Positions 42,522 through 53,500 of a DNA stretch of 64,000 nt are shown piece by piece (positions within the stretch are counted from its first letter, which is position 1; the number at the start of each line of letters is the position of its first letter). Both the position numbers and the translations under genes were made by a program. The DNA comes from Nothophaeocryptopus gaeumannii (lineage: Eukaryota; Ascomycota; Dothideomycetes; Mycosphaerellales; Mycosphaerellaceae), in contig JASISA010000019.1 in assembly GCA_031771865.1 (NCBI GenBank), positions 558,001-622,000 on the forward strand, given 5' to 3'. Below the pieces are notes generated by a model. The model was not told where the DNA came from and searched no databases. It worked only from the letters and a program-made list of their open reading frames with translations.

Positions 42522-44252
42522 ATGCAGCGTCTCACGATCATGAGAACAACGCTGACACTACCGCGCCAATTATCGAGAAACGCAAATACTGCCCTACGAA
42601 CCTCAAATTGCCTGCGCCGATATGCGACTGTATCCTCAAACCCTGCACTCGAACCGACACAGGTCGATGAGATAACGACACTACCAAACGGCCTCCGAGT
42701 AGCAAGCACATCACTTCCTGGACACTTCTCTGGGATAGGCGTCTACGTAGATGCCGGGTCACGATATGAAACCGAGGCACTACGAGGCGTATCACACATC
42801 ATCGACCGTTTGGCTTTCAAGTCAACAACGAAGCGGACGGGAGATCAGATGCTGGAGAAGATAGAATCATTAGGAGGCAACATACAATGCGCTTCATCAA
42901 GAGAAAGTTTGATGTATCAATCAGCGACGTTCAACTCAGCCGTACCCGGCACGATCGCATTGCTCGCGGAAACGATTCGAGAACCGAACATCACAGACGA
43001 AGAGGTCGCCAGGCAATTAGAGACTGCCGATTATGAGATTGGTGAGATTTGGGGCAAGCCGGAGCTCATACTACCTGAGCTGGTACATATGGCGGCGTAC
43101 AGAGACAACACACTGGGCAACCCGCTACTATGTCCGAAGGAGAGGTTAGACCAGATTGATCGGCGCACAGTCGAGGCTTACCGCAAAGCTTTCTACCGCC
43201 CGGACCGGATAGTCGTTGCGTTTGCAGGTGTTAGACATGGCGAAGCAGTCAAGCTTGCCGAGCAATATTTTGGCGACATGACTGGGCCTGCAACCACCAG
43301 CGCCCCTCAAGTGGAAGCACGAAACCAGCAACAGGTACAGCCCCCCTACCCGACCTCCTCAACTCCATCTCAGAAGGACTCGCGACTCATGTCGAAGGTT
43401 CCGTTCTTGAAGAACCTCTCCACTTCCGCATCACAGAAGGCCACTGTCTCACCTCTCGACCCTTCGCAGATTATCCCTCATCCTTTGGATCAGCCGATTG
43501 ACTACGACGCTAAGGCGCACTATACTGGCGGCTTCCTTACTCTTCCTCCGCTACCGATTCCGCCGAACCCATCACTTCCTCGTGTATCTCATATTCACCT
43601 CGCTTTCGAGTCGATGCCCATCGATTCTCCAGACATCTACGCCCTCGCAACACTACAGACGCTTCTTGGCGGAGGTGGCTCATTTTCAGCGGGTGGCCCT
43701 GGCAAGGGCATGTACAGCCGACTGTACACCAACGTCTTGAACCAACACGGATGGGTCGAGAACTGCGTCGCATTCAATCACGCTTACACGGACTCTGGAC
43801 TTTTTGGGATTTCCGGAACCTGCGCAACGCAATTTGTGCCTCGCATGCTCGACACCATGGCACGCGAGCTGGCGCTGCTCAGCACTGAGACTGGTCTTGG
43901 CCGACTTTCCGAGATCGAAGTGAAGCGCGCCAAGAACCAACTGCGATCTTCTCTTCTGATGAACTTGGAGTCGCGAATGGTTGAACTTGAGGATCTTGGG
44001 CGGCAAGTCCAGGTTCATGGTCGCCGAATTCCGGTCAAAGAGATGGTGGCCAATATTGAGAAGGTCACTATCCTGGACCTGCGAAGAGTTGCCAAGCAAG
44101 TCTTTGGTGGCCAAGTGTACAATGCTGGGCAAGGCTCCGGTGCGCCGACAGTTGTGCTTCAGCAAGGAGAAGAAGAGGGCGTTCAACTTCGTGAGATTCC
44201 GTGGAATGATATTCAGGAGAGGATCGCGAAGTGGGGACTGGGCAGACGGTGA
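42522..44252 (+). CDS. MAS2: Mitochondrial processing peptidase, alpha subunit
   Basis: The non-catalytic, substrate-recognising subunit of the matrix peptidase that cuts presequences from imported precursors. A single exon of 576 aa; a second ATG at 42540 is an equally good start. The N-terminus is an Arg/Leu/Thr-rich amphipathic presequence (RTTLTLPRQLSRNANTALRT). The M16 fold opens with TTLPNGLRVAS. Where the beta subunit has the zinc motif HxxEH, this protein reads VSHIIDRLAFKST, as expected for alpha. The glycine-rich loop that handles substrate is visible as LLGGGGSFSAGGPGKGMYSR. A Ser/Pro-rich linker of about 60 residues separates the two halves. It is intact and of normal length. Confidence 0.93.
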   Translation: MQRLTIMRTTLTLPRQLSRNANTALRTSNCLRRYATVSSNPALEPTQVDEITTLPNGLRVASTSLPGHFSGIGVYVDAGSRYETEALRGVSHIIDRLAFKSTTKRTGDQMLEKIESLGGNIQCASSRESLMYQSATFNSAVPGTIALLAETIREPNITDEEVARQLETADYEIGEIWGKPELILPELVHMAAYRDNTLGNPLLCPKERLDQIDRRTVEAYRKAFYRPDRIVVAFAGVRHGEAVKLAEQYFGDMTGPATTSAPQVEARNQQQVQPPYPTSSTPSQKDSRLMSKVPFLKNLSTSASQKATVSPLDPSQIIPHPLDQPIDYDAKAHYTGGFLTLPPLPIPPNPSLPRVSHIHLAFESMPIDSPDIYALATLQTLLGGGGSFSAGGPGKGMYSRLYTNVLNQHGWVENCVAFNHAYTDSGLFGISGTCATQFVPRMLDTMARELALLSTETGLGRLSEIEVKRAKNQLRSSLLMNLESRMVELEDLGRQVQVHGRRIPVKEMVANIEKVTILDLRRVAKQVFGGQVYNAGQGSGAPTVVLQQGEEEGVQLREIPWNDIQERIAKWGLGRR

Positions 44253-44534
44253 AGAATTGACATTTGGAAAAGGCTTCGTGGACTAGTGCATAGGGAGGTG
44301 TTTGAAGCGATATGCATGTGTTGATATCTTTACTCACAGCGGAAGAGGTGTAGATGCGCGCCTGCACATTCGGCAGCACAGTTGTAATATAGGTATGATG
44401 AAAAGCAGACAAGTCGTCTCGAGCTGCTGAGAATGCATCACAGATGACTTTTCCATTTGCTAGGTCACCCTGGTCTTGCGGAAGGGGGCCCATTTACCCT
44501 AGAAGGGACTGTCGGCTCTCGCTCATGTTCGGAC

Positions 44535-45382
44535 ACTGTCGGATACCATATCAGATCGACGAATATTTGTGTTTGAATCCCTCAAAGACAACCTACTCAG
44601 CTTTGCACAGAGCGATGTACCTACTCCGGTCGTAAAGAAGTTCCTGAAGTGTGCATTGTAAGGCCTTGCTGCACTCCATGAACGCGACTTGGTACACAAT
44701 GTTAAGAGCTGCCTGGCATTTGAATTACAAGTACGCTGATCGCTGTCAAGACATCAAGGCAAACAATATCATGTTCCCATCGAAAGAAACCGCAAATGGT
44801 ATCGACGTCGAGAAAGTTCAACTTATTGATCTTAAAGACTCGGTGCATCTGCCGCCCGGCAGAGTCATTGCAGTAGCTTAGATAGGGAATTGGATGTGGC
44901 GCAGCCCAGAAGCCCACGCATTTGGGCCCGTGGAAAAGCCATCCGATATGTTTTCTTTCGGCATTGCTGTAGGTATCCATCTATTTCTCAACCTGGACTT
45001 CGCTGACTGTCTGTCATTTCTGCAGTGCATCTATGCCATGAGCAAGCGTGTCGTCTTCGCCGTTGACCAGTCCGAACTACCAGAGGGAGTCGACAAACTA
45101 GCCATCGTGCTGGAAAGGCAATTCTCGTACTTCTCAGATGAAGAAGGATAAAATGCCTTTCTCGAATACATTGGACATGAGAACGATTGGTATGATATTT
45201 TTGAGGTCACCAAAAGTGGGTTTGGAAAAGACCAGCCGCGGAAGCCTTTCAAGATGTGGGAGGGAGGCGTGATGAATGATGAGAATTTCAAAGACTTGGT
45301 TTCGAAGCTGACGAACTTCGATCCGGCGAGGAGGATGACTGCGCGGGAAGCGCTGGAGCATAGGTGGTTGAAGGACGTCTAG
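44535..45382 (+). pseudogene. Protein kinase, decayed
   Basis: Recognisable kinase-domain pieces occur in order: RRIFVFESLKDNLLSF, then GLAALHERDLVHN, the catalytic-loop DIKANNIMF, an LIDLKDS segment in place of DFG, NWMWRSPEAHAFG (APE region), KPSDMFSFGIA, and a C-lobe ending NFDPARRMTAREALEHRWLK. At least three in-frame stops interrupt it: TAA 44659-44661, TAG 44879-44881 and TAA 45149-45151. The splice donor after VHN looks one base short. A GTAGGT-CAG intron (about 44969-45025) is still usable. The N-lobe (glycine loop, VAIK Lys) is not seen. Similar kinases are multi-copy in some Dothideomycetes, from memory. Not a functional gene. Confidence 0.72.
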
Positions 45383-46667
45383 GCGGCTCGGCGTGGCTTT
45401 GCGGAATGGAGAGAGGCATTCTTCAGTCATCACTGGTTGGAATGGTCTGCCCAACTGGGGGGGTTTCATTCGATGAATCGGAAGTCTGTTGTCATGACTT
45501 GGTCACTCGATGTCTTTGGAAGAAGCCATGCGCCTGATCGTCTCAATGCTCTACCTTGCGGGAAACCACAGGACACAATGCTCATGGAATCAATTCACAA
45601 GGCACTTGTATTTGCTATCGCACCTGATTGGCCACGCGGAACCAACAGCATTGACTTCACTTGCGAATGTATGTGCAAACGGTGAGAGCACTGGCATGTG
45701 CGCAGCGCCCGGTTGTTCTTCGTCACTGCTCAAGTTCCGCCATTCTTCGACCTTCTACACCCAATCCTCAATCTATCACAACAACACTTCGACCACAACC
45801 TACAGTGGCATTTCATTTCAGCATTCAACTCGCTCATCGAGTTTCAACACTTCAGTCCGAAAGACTCTATCAAGAGTTGCAGACTGCAATACCTGATAGT
45901 GCGGGTCGCCACATCGACCTTGGGTCGAGGACTGACCCTGAATGGTATCATAGATGGTGCTTAGCGAGTAGAGTATTGCATGGCGAAGCTGACCAGATGT
46001 AGAATGCCAGCGATACTGCGAAGCACAATCCGCCGATCATCCAGATTCGTCGGGAACCTGGCGGAAGAATCTCGTCGGTCTCACAAGGTTGAATGAAATT
46101 AGCAGATCTCTAGTGGTATAAATAGAGAAACGGAAGGAAGTTTCAAAATCGTCTCTACACTTAACATAGAATGCCATTACTGTATGCATGTGAACGGCGC
46201 ATGCCCGTTATTGTACCGAGCGCGTAGAGAGCGACATTACAGGCAGCAGTCCACATGTCATACCCATCACGGCGTATCGAGACAGCATGCAATGGCATCT
46301 CCGCGCGTGACGCCAGATGGAGTTTTGGGTGCGGAAGACTGCGTAGATATTGTAGTCGTGAGTGAGTGTTCACGTCGAGGCCCTCGTTGGCTGGGGAGAC
46401 TGGCACTCGAAGAAGTGACATCTCTTGACTAAGCATAGAAGCTATGCTGCTTTAGTGACCCCTGCGTTGCTCACGCTCCTCGAGCTCTTGGAGATCCGGA
46501 GTCGAGAAACATTCATCATCACTTTCTACACTCCTCTTAACCACTTCTTGTCCATCCTTGATTACATACTAGACCACTGCACGAACTTTCATCACCGACA
46601 GCGCACAGCGCAAGAAAAACCGCGGCATCGAACCCGAGACATAAACCCGACCCGGCAGGCAGCCGCA
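45383..46667. other. Gene-free stretch
   Basis: About 1.3 kb between the kinase remnant and ATG27. Three overlapping frames at about 45660-46000 are open; one of them reads EWYHRWCLASRVLHGEADQM, which looks protein-like, but I cannot attach a start or a family. The last 250 bases are probably the ATG27 promoter and 5' UTR. Confidence 0.35.
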
Positions 46668-47636
46668 ATGCCATACTCAGCTGCCATATCAGCATTCCTG
46701 CTGCTACCCGCTGCCATATCAGCAGTCACGTTTGACTGCAAGAAGATACGCGCAGGTGGACAGGATTTCAACTTCGAGAAGCTTGGCGGGCCGAAAGATG
46801 TACACTTCCTGGAGCACGAGCCGCCGAACATTAAGAACACCACCTTTACTATCGATGTATGCGCGCCGATAAGGAGGAACAATGACATCGACAAGCAGGA
46901 ACAGTGCCCATCAGGTACTCGGGTCTGTGGAATTGCGCGCGATTACAGCACAACGCATCCTGATGGCTTTGTACAAGCCGTGATACCCGTCGCCGGAGAA
47001 TATGCCGTATCAGAAGGGAGACATCTGGAGCCAAAGGTCACGCGGCTGAAAGAGAGCGAAAGCAATTCCGACTCCGAGAAGGAGGGCGTGCGTGCAGAGC
47101 TGCATGGAGGCATGTATCTGAAGCAGAAACAAAAAGCGATCGTTGAGTTCCTCTGCGACCACGATCTGGAGGGTACCGAGGGCTTTGGCGAGGACAAAAA
47201 GATGCGAAAGAGGGAAGCCGAAGACGACGATGACCCTGAAGATAATGATACTCCGCTGCCCGACCTTGACAAGGGCAAGGCGTTGCAGTTCAAGAGCTAC
47301 AAGCTGGAGAAGGATGACACCCAGGTGCTGCGCCTCGAATGGAAGACAAGATACGCCTGTGAGGATCAAGCAGGTAAACCTTCGGGAGGAAGCAGCAAAG
47401 GTGGCTGGGGGTTCTTCACGTGGTTCTTGATCATTGTTTTCCTGCTGGTGGCTGCATACATCATCTTCGGCTCGTGGTTAAATTACAATCGCTATGGCGC
47501 GCGGGGTTGGGACCTGATCCCACACGGCGACGCGATTCGCGATATCCCGTACATCGTGAAGGACTGGACCTCGGGCATGGCAGATCGGATGAAGAGCGGT
47601 GGAGGAGGAAGCAGAGGAGGCTACAGTGCCGTGTAA
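46668..47636 (+). CDS. ATG27: Autophagy-related protein 27 (Atg27)
   Basis: A type I membrane protein that cycles between the Golgi/endosomes and the phagophore assembly site and helps Atg9 traffic. A single exon of 322 aa from the ATG at 46668; the frame extends further 5' but lacks a signal there. A signal peptide (AAISAFLLLPAAISAV) is followed by FDCKKIRAGGQDFNFEKLGG, then paired cysteines (DVCAPI, EQCPSGTRVCGIA, EFLCDHD, TRYACED) as in the mannose-6-phosphate-receptor-like lumenal domain. An acidic, Asp-rich loop lies at about residues 185-205. One TM segment (FFTWFLIIVFLLVAAYIIFG) is followed by NYNRYGARGWDLIPHGD and a Gly/Ser-rich cytosolic tail. All family features are present and in order. 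Confidence 0.88.
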   Translation: MPYSAAISAFLLLPAAISAVTFDCKKIRAGGQDFNFEKLGGPKDVHFLEHEPPNIKNTTFTIDVCAPIRRNNDIDKQEQCPSGTRVCGIARDYSTTHPDGFVQAVIPVAGEYAVSEGRHLEPKVTRLKESESNSDSEKEGVRAELHGGMYLKQKQKAIVEFLCDHDLEGTEGFGEDKKMRKREAEDDDDPEDNDTPLPDLDKGKALQFKSYKLEKDDTQVLRLEWKTRYACEDQAGKPSGGSSKGGWGFFTWFLIIVFLLVAAYIIFGSWLNYNRYGARGWDLIPHGDAIRDIPYIVKDWTSGMADRMKSGGGGSRGGYSAV

Positions 47637-48248
47637 GACAAGCCTGCGGAACGTTGAGCTCTCGCCATCTTCGAAGTGGTGCGTGCTCCTCTTTCCTCGC
47701 GTAAAGATTCAAGTTTTGAGCTGACCGAGCCGCAGTTCTCTATGAAATAGAAAATTTAACCTGTACAGAACAGCTTTCTAGCTTCTGACGACTTCCGGTT
47801 TTGTGAAGCATCGAGGCGACTTGATCAAATTCGTACACTCCAATGTCGATCTTCATCCCGCCGTTGCTCCCGCAGCTGACGCCGTTTTGACCCGTCCGCT
47901 CGTGCTCATTCTAGATGCCACCCCAACTTCTCAAAGTAGCTTAAAGCTCAACGGCTCGCAGACCTGGATCTGCGATTGTACGCGCAGCATAACGGTGTGC
48001 TCGCGCGAAAACTTGCAGATGTGTCGGCTCTCCCCTTTCCTGTGCACACCGCTGGTGGTTGGAGCTCGAATACCAAAAAGCATCTTGGCTCGCATGCCTG
48101 CCACATGATTGTTTCATAAGTCCCGAGCCTTTTCTTCACGGAATACTTGCTCCCTCTTGCGTGCAGAGACATTCTGCATAGAATCTCATCGTCTCCCAAC
48201 CTCTTCGACCAACATATCCTCACATTAGCTCTTCGGCCGATTGACACA
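47637..48248. other. Gene-free stretch
   Basis: About 610 bases after ATG27. Frames at 47803-48108 and on the minus strand have no recognisable features. Confidence 0.4.
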
Positions 48249-48569
48249 ATGCCTACCATGCGGCGGGACGACTTCTCCACGCGAGCACACATCAAATCCC
48301 GAATCGCCAACATACAATACAAACTGGAATGCATGTTCAGCAGTCAGAAGGTTCCCACGAAACCGTACATGAACATGGCAGCGAGCTACAGTCGAATTGT
48401 TTTGCCAGAGAAACAACATGATATGGTGAGCTATGCTCCGCTGGGTGATGAGAACGATGACGCCCTGGATCGGGATGTTGTGAAGAAGCAGGTCAAGGCT
48501 GCGAAGAGGAGGAGACAGATGGATAATGTGCAGACCGTGCTATTGACGATTGGGTGCTGTTTGCTTTAA
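48249..48569 (+). CDS. Small hypothetical protein, 106 aa
   Basis: An open frame starting at ATG 48249 in the context CACAATGCC. The product is basic and mostly helical: a first half with TRAHIKSRIANIQYKLECMF, then SYAPLGDENDDALDRDVV, a Lys/Arg cluster (KKQVKAAKRRRQMD) and a hydrophobic end (VQTVLLTIGCCLL) that could insert in a membrane. Codon choice looks gene-like, but there is no family I know. An upstream in-frame extension to 48147 exists. It could be a real small protein or chance; expression data would settle it. Confidence 0.35.
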   Translation: MPTMRRDDFSTRAHIKSRIANIQYKLECMFSSQKVPTKPYMNMAASYSRIVLPEKQHDMVSYAPLGDENDDALDRDVVKKQVKAAKRRRQMDNVQTVLLTIGCCLL

Positions 48570-49448
48570 GACGCGATGCCTCGAAGCTTTGACGACATGT
48601 TGCATTTCTGCTTGCATTCACACGAGATACCCTTCGAGCTGGATCGAGTTTGATACCCATCGGTATTTTCGATGGATACCCTTCGATTGCAACAATCACG
48701 AGCTTATTGGACCTTCGACTGGTGTTGATTACTCTTGCGCATTCGAGAACATTTTCGACCTGCAACACGAATACAGTTGACCTTACCTTCACCGCACAAT
48801 GGCATAATGAGGGACATGACGAACCGCCATGTAGAGGCATCGAGGCCCAATCATGCCTGGAACTTGTTCTTGCCCGACCACATTGAGTCTATATCTGATA
48901 GGAGCGTGTTCGCATTTACAGCACCGCGACTATTCAGCGCATCGGATCGACCTCCACGGCCAGCTCGGTCCCATGCCAGAGAATAGGCACATTCCTTCGA
49001 AATCACCGTACTGGAGGAGGCTGAGCTACTTCAGCGCCCACTGCTGTTCACTGAGTCCAGCAATGCAAGCACATTTGATTGATGAGTACGGCCTTTGATG
49101 CCTCGAAGAAGCACGACCTGATGAAACCAAAATGGGATGGAAAGGCCGGAAAGAAATGGATTTCTACGTCTTATGTAAATAGCATGTCTTTCAAGAGACC
49201 ACGTATAAACACGACCAGTTGCCTGAGTGCAAGCTTGGCTTCTATTCTGAACATGCTTTTTCTACTGCCTGTCACATGAATGTAGACACATTGAACTCAA
49301 GTTGATAAAGATCCCAGTCAAAATTGTGCAAGCTGATGCATCGCCGACTGGCGTCCCCTGCTCCGGCTCGGCTGTCAACCTCACCCCCTTCACGCTCTCA
49401 CACGACACGACATCTTACATCTCACATTCACATGTACATTCGTTCTCA
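48570..49448. other. Gene-free stretch
   Basis: About 880 bases. Several overlapping short frames, none with a domain. The right end should contain the promoter of the DENND11-like gene. Confidence 0.4.
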
Positions 49449-51146
49449 ATGGATCGACACGAGAGCCCGCCAGTCGCGGCTGTATTCCTCGTAGTCTTTG
49501 ATCAGAAGGTGGGGTGCGTGTCTTTACTTTCTTATACGTAACATAGCCATCCCTATTTCCAACCCTTCTGACAACAGCGGATTGGCAGATATACCATCAT
49601 CTGGAAACGCTCCCTTCCTAATGTCGATCTCGATTGCGTCGAATACAAGTCCCTCCCATCTGGACTCCACGCCGTCAAAGAAGACCTGGTATACTTCATC
49701 CATGGCGCACATGCAGGCGTGAGCGTCTTCGTACAAGCCGAAGCAGACGCACAACATCGTAATGCCAATTTCGCGGCTGTGGGGGTGCTGGTGCCTCTGA
49801 GTTATGGGCAGTTGGGCAAGAGTTGGCAACATGCGGAGGAATTGAGAAAACTCGCTAGGGAGGTCGTGAACGATACGAATGATACGAGGGGGTTGGAGTT
49901 ATTCTGGAAGAAACACTCGGCTGATGGGGAGGGGAACAAAGCTGCTGAGCTGGGCAAGAGGAGAGACAGCGGAGCTGGGAATAAGAAGAGGAAGCGAGCG
50001 GCTTCTGATGCGACTCTAGCTGGCTTTAATGCAGAGGGAGCTTGGCCGCTGGCTCACCCTGCTCTGTCGGTGCCGGATGTACTGGAAACCTTCGGACCAT
50101 TGCTGTTTCCAATACATCGGGTTGCCCTGGCACGGCAGCGGATACTATTTCTGGGAAGTCCTTTGGTGCAAAAGAATGCCCATGTAGTGTATATTGCGTC
50201 AGTGCTGGCTGGTATTCCGAAGTCGCTGGGCGAGAGCTTACCCGTGGAAGCGAAACCGATTCTGAGGAGCCTGCCTTTGTTCAGCGTTGGTATACATGAT
50301 ATACCTTCGTTGAGTGAAAGAAGCGATGCGAACAATGGTTGGATAGCGACCACTACAGATGATATTCTGGGCGAGAAGAAGGATCTGTATGATCTTTTGA
50401 TACGCTTACCTCCACCGTCTTCACCGAATAAAGCGTGGCCGAGACTGTATACTTCAGATGGCAAGGCCGTGAAAGCATCTCAGCGCGACCTTCGAAGATG
50501 GAACTTGCTACGGAGAGAATTGAGGAGGCTGCGGAGACAGACGGTCACCAGATTCGCGGACGAGTCACCGACAGCCACCGAGAGCGATCAGCGGCCGTTG
50601 CTTGAACGGCGAGGAACAAGCACGGATGAAATCTACGACATGGGTCTGCAGAACCGGGACGATACAGACGCAGTTGAGGCATCTTCTTGGCCGGCTCTCG
50701 CGTACAGGGGTTTCATGTGGTGGGCATCTGCCGGAGAAGCAAGCGCTTGGGAGAATGACGAAGCCAAAGCTGACGAGGAGCTGCTCGTTGACATGCCAGA
50801 TGTCGGTGGTCTGTATCCTGGGGCGAATGTGGAGCGGGCGCAAGAGGACAAAGAGTCCGAGTATTCACGTGCTGCTGCGACCCTGCTCGTCGCATATTTC
50901 CGAAGAGTCACGGAGAGCATACTGCGGCCGATGACGAGTATTGTTGAGGAGGCCGATGATAATACTGAAGAGGGCATTCAGGAGGATGAGATTCAGGTGA
51001 CTGATGATGATGTTCGAGCGATAGGTCTGGATCCCTGGAGTGAATCTGATCGGACTTTCATTAAAGATATGATGAAAGTGTGGTTTGACAGGACGACTGC
51101 AGTGTCTGATGGAGGCGTAAGAGTTTGTGGAGTCAAGATCTGTTAA
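49449..51146 (+). CDS. DENND11/LCHN-like protein (DUF4484)
   Basis: A DENN-module protein of the LCHN/DUF4484 family, related to Avl9-type regulators of membrane traffic and possibly a Rab exchange factor. Two exons, 49449-49513 and 49589-51146, with a 75-nt GTGCGT-CAG intron, give 540 aa. The splice recreates VVFDQKVGYTIIWKRSLP, the family N-terminus. It continues with YKSLPSGLHAVKEDLVYF and VGVLVPLSYGQLGKSW, followed by a Lys/Arg insert (NKKRKRAAS) and ALARQRILFLGSPLVQKNAH. The second half, from about residue 330, is the DUF4484 region (LAYRGFMWWASAGEASAWE, LLVAYFRRVTESIL). An alternative CAG acceptor at 49577 would not keep the frame. No signal peptide. It is intact. Confidence 0.78.
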
Positions 51147-51240
51147 TCGGGGCTCTGTGCATGTGAAAGAAAGACAAACGCTCTTCCGCCTTCATCGGGT
51201 GGACATCCCTGATTCGACGTGGACGCAGGGTAACCGACAT

Positions 51241-52326
51241 ATGCAAGATGCCACTGACATTCCTCGACGCTCTTCGACCCCTCTCTCGAATAGGTCAGCA
51301 ACAACCACTGCAGCCACCTCCAATCAGGCGCGGCGCACATCCGATACGATGCAGAAACGTGGCAAACGCCGCCGCAGACGCTACCCGCCTAAACAGCCAC
51401 AGACGCGGAAAACGCATCAACAGCCTGAGAATGACGACGTCGACATGACAGGAACCGTTGACGGACGCCGCGCTCCTCAAGCGCCAGTCACTCGAAAGAA
51501 GCGTTCCAGGAACGAGCATCGTGACTTCGACATGTATGTAATAGTTGGCGAACGCCGCGATCTAGCGGCAGTCACGCGCAAAAAGGCTGGTGAAGATGAG
51601 CACCGGGACGGCGTTATGGAGCAGAGCGCCGGCGAACGCCATGCTCAAACATTAGTTACACGCAAGAAGCCTGTCAAAGATGAGCATCGCGAGATCACTA
51701 CCAAGCTAGTCTTTCCAGGGTCGACATTCGTCCCGCACTTTGTTCGTCCGCTACGCAACTGGGGCGTGGCGCGCATCATGTCCTGGATTGCCACTCATGC
51801 CCTCCCGCCACTGGAAGCATGAAAGAAGAGATTCTACGACAATCCCGAACTTCGTGACGCCCTTGCCACGTACATCGACGCTCGGGGCCTCAAGTTTGCG
51901 TGGTGCAAGATTTACTCCATCTGCTACGCCAACAAACAGCGGCTTTTTGGAGAGGCGTACTTCAGGACGATGAGGTATTATGGAAACATCACAGCAGTTG
52001 CGCTGAAGTTGATTGCGCGCGAGGCCATTAACATTTGTAGGGTCAGCTACAAGGAGATGGGATGGTTTGCGGCTTTTCAGAGCAGTGATGAGGGTGGTGT
52101 GAAAATTTGTGTGGGGTTGCTGTTGGACTGCTTCGAGGACTTGAGGAAGAAAGGGAGCGGCAGCTATGTGTTGGCTATGATTGATGCCGCTGGTGGCGGT
52201 TCGAAGGTTGGGAATTCAGGAAATGAGAAGAAGAGAAAGACGACTGCAGATGCGCTCGAGGAGATTGATGATACTGAGAAGCTGGTAACGTTGAGGCCGC
52301 AGAGAAAGCAGAAGGCTACAGAGTAA
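51241..52326 (+). pseudogene. Orphan repeat protein interrupted by one in-frame TGA
   Basis: One reading frame encodes a basic N-terminus (MQKRGKRRRRRYPPKQPQTR), three 28-residue tandem repeats (51442-51693), a conserved-looking segment (RNWGVARIMSWIATHALPPL) and then TGA at 51820-51822. The same frame continues at once with KKRFYDNPELRDALATYIDA, RTMRYYGNITAVALKLIARE and a Lys-rich tail to TAA 52324-52326. The flanking sequence reads as one domain, with Trp the simplest missing residue. An intron over the stop would need a weak GTGGCG donor. I do not recognise the family. It lies just after the DENND11 gene and next to another broken orphan. It could be a recent pseudogene, a readthrough gene or, less likely, a short functional protein. 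Confidence 0.5.
51442..51693 (+). repeat. Three 84-nt coding tandem repeats (28 aa each)
   Basis: Units start at 51442, 51526 and 51610. Each ends in a variant of VTRKKxxxxEHRD/E, preceded by GERR- or DGRR-like residues. The protein copies are alike in length with no gaps, while the DNA copies have diverged, so the array is old. The most conserved core is VTRKK plus EHR. Confidence 0.75.
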
Positions 52327-52558
52327 AGAAAGGCAATATATGGCATTGAGTGGCTCCTCCGTTGACTGCAATAAGGAATCGTTTCGCTCCTTCCTTAGTG
52401 CATCAGCCGACAATGCCAAGGGCTTCACATGCGCGCCCGTTGCGCTAGCGTTTCAGGTGATCTTCCAACTTCAACTTCAGAATTGCGTTCAATCTTCTCT
52501 ACAGCAACAAGCAACACGCCAGACAAAGCTTTTCTCACAACCACAAGGCGAATCTAAC

Positions 52559-53349
52559 ATGACTGACCCGCCAGCCTCAACTGCGGCTCTGCTCCAGAAT
52601 GAGCACACCAAAGCTGTGATTACCACGCGCGAGAGCAACTTGCGCTACTAGATGAGTCAATTAACAGTACCGGCCGCATGGAGATTCTGACACGAACTAC
52701 AGCACTTCCTCGCCTAACCCTCATTGCTCTGATGCCGTTACTCGGTAATCAGGCGGCCGCCACTCTCCTTGCAGAGTTCGAGTACATCTGCGCAAACGAC
52801 GAGGACAATGAGTCTTACGCAAGCGCAGACACTGTCACCAAGCGGTACATTGAAGACTTGAAGTTTGTCGGCAAGTTTGGGTCCACGAGAGACCACATCC
52901 TCAACTTCGTCCTAGAACGCATCGAAAGTCAGTCCCAACGGGCAGGCTCTGCCAACGTGTGGTCCATTTGGAAGAGTCAAAGCTACGACAAACCTCTTCT
53001 GAGCCTCATCAACCATCACCTCCGCCCGCGCGACGACAACGACAGCGATGAGCCATGGAATCCGACTCCCTTGGTCTCAAGGTTGCAGTTTCGGTGCAAG
53101 CGAGAAGACAAGAATTCAAAAGAGTGGTCATATAAGCAGTACAGAAACTCGCCTCAGTTCTATAAGCAGCCAAAGGGAACCTACAAGCGCAGCTTGAAGC
53201 GTCTTGGAGAGCGACATGCGCAGCGAAAGGGTAAAGTTCTCGCATACAAGACGGCGGGTCACAAGCTGCCTCCGGAGCTGGTGGAGTACATCTACGAATG
53301 GTACGTGTTGCACACTACGGGGCGCTTCAAAGCCGAGGAGCGCAAGTAG
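52559..53349 (+). pseudogene. Orphan protein with a dinucleotide frameshift
   Basis: From ATG 52559 the frame reads MTDPPASTAALLQNEHTKAV to ITTRE, and then goes out of phase at a GAGAG (52631-52635). Removing one AG lets it continue as QLALLDESINSTGRMEILTR, directly in frame with a 223-codon open frame beginning at ATG 52678. That part includes LLAEFEYICANDEDNESYAS, YIEDLKFVGKFGSTRDHIL, a His/Arg/Lys-rich middle and HKLPPELVEYIYEWYVLHTT, then TAG at 53347-53349. The frame stays open for about 30 more codons after the TAG. No known family; the PPELVEYIYE piece is faintly F-box-like. A shorter protein starting at 52678 may still be made. Confidence 0.45.
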
Positions 53350-53500
53350 CTCGCTTGGGAAGAGAGCAAGGGCAAGAGAAGTGATCCGACAACCGACAGC
53401 AGAACCGAGTGGCACGTTGCGAGGGATCGCATATGAAGATGCTCCGTGAAGTTAAAGACCGTCAGAGCTGATGTAATAGGCATTGGCACCCATGAAATTG

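Noticed and set aside
45661..46002. Hypothetical gene between the kinase remnant and ATG27
   Set aside because: Three frames are open at once over about 300 bases; one looks protein-like, but there is no start, family or splice support.
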